Source: Carnimonas nigrificans ATCC BAA-78
GTDB lineage: Bacteria > Pseudomonadota > Gammaproteobacteria > Pseudomonadales > Halomonadaceae
Direction of reading: 5' to 3'
Length of the DNA stretch: 64,000 nt
NCBI RefSeq assembly: GCF_000526695.1
Contig: NZ_JAGO01000013.1
Location: forward strand, 124,001-188,000
Shown here in pieces: positions 57,628-64,000 of this stretch (position 1 is the first letter of the stretch; every line of letters starts with the position of its first letter). Below the pieces are notes generated by a model. It made no database searches and was not told where the DNA came from. It was given only the letters and a program-made list of their open reading frames with translations. The translations under genes and the position numbers were made by a program.

Positions 57628-58647
57628 ATGAGTCTTTTGCGTCAGGGAATTGCGCCTTCGATTATGGCGATATGCATGTGCTTTGCGTCTGCGGCGCATG
57701 CCACGGACAAGATCAACTTCCAGCTGGACTGGCTGGCGGGTGGTGATAAAGCACCTGTCTATGTTGGTATTGCCAAAGGTTTTTTTGCCAAGCAAGACCT
57801 TGATGTGTCGGTAACACCGGGCAGTGGTTCCAATGATGCGCTGACCCGAATTGCCAGTGGCCGCGCAGATATTGGCTTGACCGATATTACAGCGCTCATG
57901 GTAGCGCGGGCGCGCGCAGACTTGCCGGTCAAGGCATTTTTATCTGTTTTTACCCAGGCACCACACGCCTTCTATGTACGTGAAGATAGTCCGATCAAAA
58001 ACATCAACGATTTAAAGGGCAAGAAGTTAGCCACTGCCACCAATACTTCATCGAATTATTTTCTACCCCTGGTACTTACGAAAAATGGCATTGATCCCTC
58101 CAGTATTCATCTGGTGAATACTGATCCTAATGCACAGGCGGGATTATTGATTACAAAGCAAGTGGATGGTGTTATCACCTGGGTAACCGACTACGCCACC
58201 TACGAGCAGGCAGCCAAAGAAGCAGGTACTGGTGTACGCATGATGCCATGGTACAACTATGGCCTTGAAACCTACGCGACCAGTGTGATCGCCAATCAAG
58301 CCTACCTTGATGCCCATCCTGATGTAATCAAGCGTTTCTCCACGGCCTACCTGCAATCTATCGAATACACCTTTGCACACCCTCATGAAGCGGCAGAAGC
58401 CGTTCATTCCATCGTGCCTGAAGTGGATGAGGCCACCGCCGAAGAGACCATCAACCGGATTCGCCCGCTGGTCTATAACGACATCAGTCAGCGCGACGGC
58501 CTGGGCAAGTTTACGCCTGCCTATCTGAAATCGACCTGGCAGCTAACAGCCAAAAGCCAAGGTATCGAAGAGGAGAGTTACGACCCTCTGAGTACGGTGG
58601 ATGCCCGTTATCTGACGAAGTCAGCGGAAGCACCGGCAACAAAGTAG
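57628..58647 (+). CDS. ABC transporter substrate-binding protein (NMT1/THI5-like), copy 2
   Basis: 339 residues, signal peptide to about AAHATDK, then FQLDWLAGGDKAPVYVGIAKG and PGSGSNDALTRIASGRADIG, clearly a paralogue of the divergent copy at 55979 over its whole length. The ATG at 57628 is 6 bases after GAGGTG; ATGs at 57622 and 57427 are in frame but less suitable. It has no permease of its own and probably shares the neighbouring one with a different ligand range. Followed by the oxygenase after 93 bases. Confidence 0.9.
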   Translation: MSLLRQGIAPSIMAICMCFASAAHATDKINFQLDWLAGGDKAPVYVGIAKGFFAKQDLDVSVTPGSGSNDALTRIASGRADIGLTDITALMVARARADLPVKAFLSVFTQAPHAFYVREDSPIKNINDLKGKKLATATNTSSNYFLPLVLTKNGIDPSSIHLVNTDPNAQAGLLITKQVDGVITWVTDYATYEQAAKEAGTGVRMMPWYNYGLETYATSVIANQAYLDAHPDVIKRFSTAYLQSIEYTFAHPHEAAEAVHSIVPEVDEATAEETINRIRPLVYNDISQRDGLGKFTPAYLKSTWQLTAKSQGIEEESYDPLSTVDARYLTKSAEAPATK

Positions 58648-58740
58648 CGCTAATGGAGTAGAAGCGGCAGGCGACGTGGTGTTGTCCGGCATTGCTCCCA
58701 ATAATTCATGGCATAACAACGTTATTTATTGGAGAACATA

Positions 58741-59757
58741 ATGGCGACTATGAAAGAACTTGAACTTGAAAGCACCATGGGCGGTCAAGGGCGTGAACAG
58801 GCTCGTGATATTCCTGTTATTGATCTGAGCGATTTCGAGAACCGGCGTGAAGAGATTACCCATGCGCTATGGCAAGCCGCAACCGAGGTTGGCTTCTTCC
58901 AGTTAGCCAATCACGGTATTCCCATTGCTGAACTGCATCAGGCGTTTGATCTCTCACAAGCCTTCTTTTCTCTCCCTGAAAGTGAAAAGCGGAAATTTGC
59001 GCTACAGAAGGGGCAAAACGTCGGCTGGGAGTTCAAATCGCAGGTGCGTCCTTCCACCCATACCCCGGATCAGAAGGAATCCTTTCAGGTCACGCTGTCA
59101 CGCATGCAAGGGTATTGGCCGGATCAGTTGGTCTTGCCTGAGTTTCAGCGCGTGATGCTTGATTTCGAATACAAGGCGTGGGCATTGGGTATGCAAGTAT
59201 TGTCCTGCTTCGCGACCCGTATTGGCTTCGATAAGGAATTTTTCACACGCGCACATGATCGCTCTTCTCCTGAATACCAGAGCACTCTACGTCTGATTCA
59301 CTATCTGCCCGTCAATGAAGAGATAGCGAAGGACCCCACATTGTGGCGTGCTGGCGCGCACACGGACTTCGATTGCCTGACGATGGTCTTCCAGCGGGAA
59401 GGACAAGGAGGGCTACAAGTGTGTCCGGGCAATGACGCCGATGCCAATGGTGAAGGCCCCGCCTGGACCAGCGTGGCTGCCCATGATGATCTGATCACCT
59501 GCAATATTGGCGATATGCTGATGCGCTGGAGCGATGACAAGCTGAAATCCACCCTGCATCGGGTACGAATGCCAGCGCCTGAAGATGCCACCAAGCCCCG
59601 TTTCAGCACCGTATTTTTCTGCCAGGCCAACCGTGACCAGATTGTACAAGGGCCGGAACACAAGTATGAGCCGATCACAGCCGCCGATTACCTACAGCAA
59701 CGCATTGAAGCCAACTACGGCAAAAAACAGGGGCAAAAGATAGCGGCATCATTATAA
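58741..59757 (+). CDS. Isopenicillin N synthase-like Fe(II)/2-oxoglutarate-dependent oxygenase
   Basis: 338 residues. The N-terminal DIN-type region (IPVIDLSDFENRREEITHALWQ, GFFQLANHGIP) and the double-stranded beta-helix core are clear. Fe(II) ligands are in HTDFD and LHRVRM, and RFSTVFF has the Arg-x-Ser that holds 2-oxoglutarate. The family hydroxylates, dealkylates or desaturates small molecules. Genome neighbours suggest a heterocyclic, nitrogen-rich substrate. The ATG at 58741 follows TTGGAGAAC at good spacing; a TTG at 58729 is rejected. It lies in the same direction as, and 24 bases before, the amidohydrolase. Confidence 0.88.
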   Translation: MATMKELELESTMGGQGREQARDIPVIDLSDFENRREEITHALWQAATEVGFFQLANHGIPIAELHQAFDLSQAFFSLPESEKRKFALQKGQNVGWEFKSQVRPSTHTPDQKESFQVTLSRMQGYWPDQLVLPEFQRVMLDFEYKAWALGMQVLSCFATRIGFDKEFFTRAHDRSSPEYQSTLRLIHYLPVNEEIAKDPTLWRAGAHTDFDCLTMVFQREGQGGLQVCPGNDADANGEGPAWTSVAAHDDLITCNIGDMLMRWSDDKLKSTLHRVRMPAPEDATKPRFSTVFFCQANRDQIVQGPEHKYEPITAADYLQQRIEANYGKKQGQKIAASL

Positions 59758-59781
59758 AAACAGGCCCAGGATGACAGACAG

Positions 59782-61137
59782 ATGAATTACCTCATACGTA
59801 ATGCAGTAGGTGTGGTATCACCCGCGAGCCTGAATGCTACGGATATTCGTATCCGTGCTGGCAAAATCGCTGACATTGGTTGCCAGCTGGACATCCGGCC
59901 GGATGAAACCGTGATTGATGGACGCGGGTGCGTGGTATGGCCTGGGTTGGTCAGCACCCATCACCATCTTGCCCAGTCATTGCTGAAGGGCGTGCCCGCA
60001 GGCATCAATGAGCCTCTGGGCGAATGGTTAAAGGCAGTGCCCTGGCGCTTCTGGCCGCACTTTACGCCCACCATGATGTATCACGCTGCGCGCCTGGGGC
60101 TGTATGAAATGCTGCTTTCAGGGGTCACCACCTGCGCAGACCATCACTATCTCTATCACAGGGATACATCGCCCGAGCTGGAAGAGGCCGTATGGCAGGC
60201 AGCGGAGGAGATAGGTATCCGCTTTGCCTTGTGCCGTGGCTTTGCCATTGAAGCTGGCTCCCACAAGGGGATGCAGGGGCTTCATGTGGAGCCGGAGTCC
60301 ATCGAGCTTGTGATTGACAGGCTTGAAGCGACACGTAAGCGCCATCACGACCCGGCGAGCGATGCCATGGCACGGTTAGTGGTTGCACCCACCAGCCTGG
60401 TGCACTCAAGCGGGCCGGAAGCACTGCGGATATTGAGCGACTACGCCCGCGGCAATGGCTTGCGTCGCCACTCCCATCTGCTTGAAGTTGGCTTCGACGA
60501 ACAGCAGGCCCAGGCCAAATACGGTATGCCAGCTATTGATTACGCCGCGAGTAATGGCTGGTTGGGTAACGATATCTGGTTTGCCCATCTGGTGCACAGT
60601 GATCGCCATACTATTAACCAATTGGCTGCGAGCGGCACCGGCATCGGTCACTGTCCTACCTCAAACTGCCGGCTTGGCAGTGGTATCGCTCCCTTGCGCG
60701 CCATGGCTGATGCTGGTGTCCCTATTAGCCTTGGCGTTGATGGATCGGCTTCTTCCGAGTCGGCCTCCATGCTCCAGGAGCTGAACATGTGCTGGTTGAT
60801 CCACCGCGCTATTGGTGGCCCGCAGGCAACAAGAGCGGAAGAGGTTCTGGGATGGGGCAGTGCCGGAGGCGCCAGCATTCTTGGCCTGGAGAATGTCGGT
60901 ACTCTCGAAGTAGGCAAGGCAGCGGATATGGTGCTTTTTGACATAGATACACCTCGTCATAGTGCTGTTCATACGCCATTAATGGCACCACTGATGTGTG
61001 GAGAACCGACGACGGTAAAACACAGCTTTGTAAATGGGCGCCAGGTCGTGGCCGACGGCAATGTGGTGGGAGTCGATGACGAAAGGCTGATACATGAAGT
61101 GAAGGAGAGCATCGCGTTACTACTGAAACACCAATGA
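59782..61137 (+). CDS. 8-oxoguanine/isoxanthopterin deaminase-like amidohydrolase
   Basis: 451 residues of the amidohydrolase superfamily, subtype with one metal. HxH is in STHHHLAQSLL (first barrel strand), CADHHYLY follows, HSHLLEVGFDE contains the next His and the catalytic Glu, a further His is in FAHLVHSDRH, and the Asp is in LGVDGSASSESASM. It aligns in these blocks with the 8-oxoguanine deaminase of Pseudomonas (PA0142 type) and with isoxanthopterin and chlorinated-triazine hydrolases; the blocks do not decide among them. AGGATGACAG precedes the ATG. Likely the third gene of the sigma-54 transcript. Confidence 0.85.
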   Translation: MNYLIRNAVGVVSPASLNATDIRIRAGKIADIGCQLDIRPDETVIDGRGCVVWPGLVSTHHHLAQSLLKGVPAGINEPLGEWLKAVPWRFWPHFTPTMMYHAARLGLYEMLLSGVTTCADHHYLYHRDTSPELEEAVWQAAEEIGIRFALCRGFAIEAGSHKGMQGLHVEPESIELVIDRLEATRKRHHDPASDAMARLVVAPTSLVHSSGPEALRILSDYARGNGLRRHSHLLEVGFDEQQAQAKYGMPAIDYAASNGWLGNDIWFAHLVHSDRHTINQLAASGTGIGHCPTSNCRLGSGIAPLRAMADAGVPISLGVDGSASSESASMLQELNMCWLIHRAIGGPQATRAEEVLGWGSAGGASILGLENVGTLEVGKAADMVLFDIDTPRHSAVHTPLMAPLMCGEPTTVKHSFVNGRQVVADGNVVGVDDERLIHEVKESIALLLKHQ

Positions 61138-61544
61138 ATCCCGACAGTCCTGTGCACAAGCTACAGCGCCTCTGACCAGTCAAGCGGGGAGCTTCAACCC
61201 GTCATTCGCGACTAAAATCAGCTTCCTGCGTACCGCTCTCCAAGGGGAGTGGCTCCATGGATCACCGGTTTTAGTGGGGTGGCTCCCTTCCCGCTAATGG
61301 CTAGCTCCTTCCCTGCGACGCTTTGATCGCCGGTCAGCTTAATGCGCTGGCAAGGTGCATATTGGTGTGCCTGAGCACTCTTTCGGGACATTTTGGTGCA
61401 GTTGCTTCACATTATCGGCGTATTAAGCCTGTTTCTTCTGGCATGTAATTTGCCTTACTAATCGTAGGCATCCAGGGAACTAGCCAGATGGCGGGTAACG
61501 GCTAGTGACTGGCAACACATGCAAGAGATGGAAGAAGCGCAGCG
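61138..61544. other. Intergenic region before the NCS1 permease operon
   Basis: 407 bases. It carries a sigma-54 promoter (61438-61454) and NtrC-like half-sites, TATTGGTG near 61360-61367 and CATTTTGGTGCA at 61389-61400. Near 61245-61290 GGAGTGGCTCC and GGGGTGGCTCC are direct near-repeats of unknown meaning. No gene or RNA is seen. Confidence 0.5.
61438..61454 (+). promoter_or_regulatory. Sigma-54 promoter of the NCS1 permease operon
   Basis: CTGGCATGTAATTTGCC: GG and GC are exactly 10 bases apart, TGGCA and TTTGC match the RpoN consensus. Predicted start near 61465, about 80 bases before the permease ATG. NtrC-type half-site TTTTGGTGCA lies about 70 bases upstream of the start. Confidence 0.68.
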
Positions 61545-62777
61545 ATGAGCAACGAATACGAGCACGAGCCTGTTCCGCAATCAGCCAGACGCAGTCTGTT
61601 CTCCGTCGCTGCGGTGTGGGCGGGGTTCCCCATGGTCATGATTGGCGCCTTTGTCGGCGGCCAGGTGGTGAGTGGGCTGGGGTTTGCACGCGGGATGCTG
61701 GTGATCGTACTAGGTAACCTGGTGCTGGCTGCCTATGTCGCGTTCCTGAGTGCATTGGCGGCCAAGGAGGGAAAAACCTTTGGTTTAAGTGCCAAACGGC
61801 TGTTTGGTCACTCGGGAGCCAAGCTCGTCTCGATTCTTCTGTCAGGATTGGTCGTGGGGTGGTTTGCGGTCCAGACGGGGCTGGCTGGGCGCGGAGTCAC
61901 CGAACTGACAGGATTGCCTGCTGCCCCTGCGATTATTGTCATCGGCGTGATATTCATGCTGATGACGTTAGCCGGAATGCGCATGCTCAAACCGTTGAGT
62001 ATCGTCTCGATCCTGCTGTTTGCCTGTGTCGCGGTGATCAGCATGGTGACCAATTTCACCCACGCCAGTTGGGGCCAGGTGATTCACTTCCAGGGCTCCT
62101 CCACCAACATGCTCTCGCTGGGAGCCGGTTTGACCATGGCGATCTCTTCCTTTATCGACTCGGGCACCCTGACCGCTGACTTCACTCGCTGGTCGAAAAC
62201 GCCACGCCAGGCGGTGCTGGCATCACTCTGCGCCTTCCCTATCGGCAATATGATTCCAATGCTGCTAGGCGGCATCGTGGCTGCCAGCGGTACGGCAACA
62301 GATGGTGACTTTTCCCACCTGCTCGGGCAATGGGGCCCGTTGATGGGCAGCTTCGGCGCGCTTTTCTTTGTGATCAACTGCTCATCGGTAGCGGTACACG
62401 GGCTTTATAACGCCACCGCGGGTTGGAGTGCGTTGCTGCCGCTGAACTTCCGTCCAATGACGCTCATGCTGGGCCTTATTGGTATTCTGCTGGCAACAGC
62501 GGGCATCACCGAGTGGCTGACCAATTGGCTGGCGCTGCTGGGGATTGTGGTGCCGGGGATCGGTGGCGCGATTATCGGCTGGATGGTGAGCGGTCACTCC
62601 GAAGCGGCACCCAGGCGCCTTCTGCTGGCCTGGCTGATCTCCATCCTCTGCGGTAGCTGTGCCAACCTCTGGTGGCCGGGAGCAAGTGTCGCGCTGGTCT
62701 CGATAGTTTCCGCGCTGGCCGTCTCCTGGATCAGTCTAAAGGTAGGCCAGAACGCCGTCAGGTGGGAACACGCCTGA
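61545..62777 (+). CDS. NCS1-family cytosine/purine-type permease
   Basis: 410 residues and about 12 membrane segments. The start SLFSVAAVWAGFPMVMIGAFVGGQVV is typical of NCS1 carriers related to CodB (cytosine:proton symport); GWFAVQTGLAG and DFTRWSKTPRQ are conserved blocks. Cargo is a nucleobase or similar heterocycle. Ribosome binding site is modest (GGAAGAAG). The stop codon TGA shares one base with the ATG of the following gene (TGATG), so the two are translationally coupled. Confidence 0.9.
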   Translation: MSNEYEHEPVPQSARRSLFSVAAVWAGFPMVMIGAFVGGQVVSGLGFARGMLVIVLGNLVLAAYVAFLSALAAKEGKTFGLSAKRLFGHSGAKLVSILLSGLVVGWFAVQTGLAGRGVTELTGLPAAPAIIVIGVIFMLMTLAGMRMLKPLSIVSILLFACVAVISMVTNFTHASWGQVIHFQGSSTNMLSLGAGLTMAISSFIDSGTLTADFTRWSKTPRQAVLASLCAFPIGNMIPMLLGGIVAASGTATDGDFSHLLGQWGPLMGSFGALFFVINCSSVAVHGLYNATAGWSALLPLNFRPMTLMLGLIGILLATAGITEWLTNWLALLGIVVPGIGGAIIGWMVSGHSEAAPRRLLLAWLISILCGSCANLWWPGASVALVSIVSALAVSWISLKVGQNAVRWEHA

Positions 62778-63664
62778 TGGCGGGGCAAGGATGGCTGCAA
62801 CATATTGAACACCACCATCGCTACCGCTATCGCAGTCCTGCGCAAATCAGCAAACAGCGCTGGCCGAATGGCAAGGGGCTGGCGTTATATGTGGCGATGA
62901 ATCTTGAGCACTTTGCGTTCGGCAACAGTGAAGGCGCCAAAATCGCCCCCTCCAATCAACTGGATGTGCTCAACTATGCGTGGCGCGACTACGGCAATAG
63001 GGTAGGCGCCTGGCATCTCGTCGATCTCTTCAAGCGCCTGAACATTCCCCCCGCGCTGCTCTGCAATACCTCGCTGCTCGACTATTGTCCCGAACTGGTC
63101 GATGCCTGGCTGGCATGTGAAGGCAGCGAGTTGATTGGTCACGGCCATACCAATTCCGAGCGCCAAGGGGAGCTTGAGGAGTCAGAAGAGAGCGATATGG
63201 TGCGCTACTGCCGCCATCGCTTGCAGACCTGGTCAGGACAGAATATTCGCGGCTGGCTATCGCCCTGGATATCGGAAAGTACCGCGACTCCGGAGCTACT
63301 GGCCCGGCACGGCTATGGTTACACCCTGAATTGGGCTCACGATGACATGCCGAGTGTTTTTCATACCCGCGAAGGTGAGTTGATCTCCGTTCCTTACCCT
63401 CAGGAAATCAACGATATCCCTACTATTGTGCCCAATGGCGCAAGTATCGAGACATTCTGCGCGATGATCGAGGGGCAGTTCGCAGAGTTGCTCGAACGCA
63501 GCCAGCACACCCCCCAGGTCATGGGCATTGCCCTCCACCCCTATATTGTCGGCCAGCCATTTCGCTTCCACCTGCTGAAGAAAACCCTGGCCCGTATTCT
63601 CGAACAGCGCGATCAGATCTGGCTGACCACACCGGGCAAAATTGCCGAGCATTTTCAGGCTTAA
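62777..63664 (+). CDS. Polysaccharide-deacetylase-fold hydrolase, PuuE (allantoinase)-like
   Basis: 295 residues of the NodB/carbohydrate esterase 4 superfamily, in the branch that contains PuuE-type allantoinases and related amide hydrolases. The family hallmark HGHTNSERQG and the YPQEINDIPTIVPNGAS block, like the corresponding PuuE loop, support this; LHPYIVGQPFRFHLL is a conserved C-terminal motif. The ATG at 62777 sits within the permease stop (TGATG); upstream frame is permease sequence. A metal-dependent amide or imide ring hydrolysis is inferred. With permease upstream, import and ring opening would be coupled. Confidence 0.82.
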   Translation: MAGQGWLQHIEHHHRYRYRSPAQISKQRWPNGKGLALYVAMNLEHFAFGNSEGAKIAPSNQLDVLNYAWRDYGNRVGAWHLVDLFKRLNIPPALLCNTSLLDYCPELVDAWLACEGSELIGHGHTNSERQGELEESEESDMVRYCRHRLQTWSGQNIRGWLSPWISESTATPELLARHGYGYTLNWAHDDMPSVFHTREGELISVPYPQEINDIPTIVPNGASIETFCAMIEGQFAELLERSQHTPQVMGIALHPYIVGQPFRFHLLKKTLARILEQRDQIWLTTPGKIAEHFQA

Positions 63665-63760
63665 CGTCCGCTGTGTTGATGATCGTTAGGCTGGAGAGCT
63701 GGGAAGTCGGCCAGACTATTCGCAATGGCTCGATACGCAGCCTAGACAACGCTGATCCGA

Positions 63761-64000
63761 CTACTCCGCCACCCACCACTCTACCGTCGATCGCCCTGAG
63801 TAGAGCGTTGCCAGTTGTTCGCCTGTCTCGGCCAATAGCTGATCGAGCTGCCAGGGTGGGTTGAGCACCAGCATGCCTGAACCGTACATGCCGCGGGTCT
63901 GTTCGGGGTCACCATATATCAGCTCGCTGCGAAGCACCTTGCGCACTCCGCTGGCGCGTACTGCGTCGAGCAGCTCTAGATGACGCTGCGCCGCCAGCAG
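63761..64000 (-). CDS. rlmJ: 23S rRNA (adenine(2030)-N6)-methyltransferase, C-terminal part
   Basis: The gene runs off the right edge of the window; 79 C-terminal residues are seen. YGSGMLVLNPPWQLDQLL carries the conserved NPPW catalytic motif of N6-adenine methyltransferases in the RlmJ arrangement, with LLDAVRASGVRKVLRSELIY before it. It is on the strand opposite to the deacetylase-like gene, convergent, and has no visible terminator in the 96-base gap. Confidence 0.85.
   Translation of the reverse strand: MLAAQRHLELLDAVRASGVRKVLRSELIYGDPEQTRGMYGSGMLVLNPPWQLDQLLAETGEQLATLYSGRSTVEWWVAE

Noticed and set aside
61245-61290. Near-repeats GGAGTGGCTCC and GGGGTGGCTCC.
   Set aside because: Only two copies, no inverted partner and no gene edge nearby; not enough to call an operator or mobile-element end.

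Overview
The window looks like chromosomal DNA of a gammaproteobacterium. It is moderately GC-rich by eye, and the protein flavour suggests the Halomonadaceae/Oceanospirillales; the genus is not resolved. The anchor is the replication-origin neighbourhood at 21.2-33.1 kb. There gyrB, recF, dnaN and dnaA read leftward, rpmH, rnpA, yidC and mnmE read rightward, and a DnaA-box cluster (probable oriC) lies between dnaA and rpmH. Two usual members of this neighbourhood are missing: yidD between rnpA and yidC, and mnmG after mnmE.

Left of the origin (0-21 kb) the genes are metabolic and regulatory: an M32 carboxypeptidase, convergent galE and ugd, a MocR regulator divergent from a GABA-type aminotransferase, an SDR/MpaB pair, an S24-type repressor, an enolase-superfamily protein that has lost its usual catalytic residues, a LysR regulator, argC, a CsbD-like stress protein and a sulfide:quinone oxidoreductase. 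They are followed by a SufR-like Fe-S regulator divergent from a manganese-type superoxide dismutase, a small MscS channel, and a HigBA-like toxin-antitoxin pair.

Right of the origin (33-49 kb) the envelope dominates. There is a class A acid phosphatase fused to an autotransporter, a membrane PQQ dehydrogenase, SurE, a DsbA-like thiol protein, and a two-gene PQQ polyol dehydrogenase resembling SldBA with a separate membrane anchor. A persulfide-dioxygenase-like hydrolase and a complete pqiABC lipid-transport operon follow.

The 49-64 kb stretch is accessory. A locally AT-rich pair encodes a CitA/TcuC-type MFS carrier and an orphan ModA-like binding protein. A nucleotide-translocase-like carrier and an exported NADP-binding protein come next. 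The most interesting locus follows at 53.8-63.7 kb: an ABC importer with two paralogous binding proteins, a nucleoside/guanine-type deaminase, an IPNS-like Fe(II)/2-oxoglutarate oxygenase, an 8-oxoguanine/isoxanthopterin-deaminase-like amidohydrolase, an NCS1 cytosine-type permease and a PuuE-like deacetylase-fold hydrolase. I read three sigma-54 promoters there (57051-57067 minus, 57385-57401 plus, 61438-61454 plus) and an NtrC-type site (57284-57300). Together they suggest a nitrogen-starvation-controlled uptake and degradation pathway for an oxidised purine, pterin or related N-heterocycle. The substrate is unknown. The window ends inside rlmJ. I saw no tRNA or rRNA genes, insertion sequences or CRISPR arrays.
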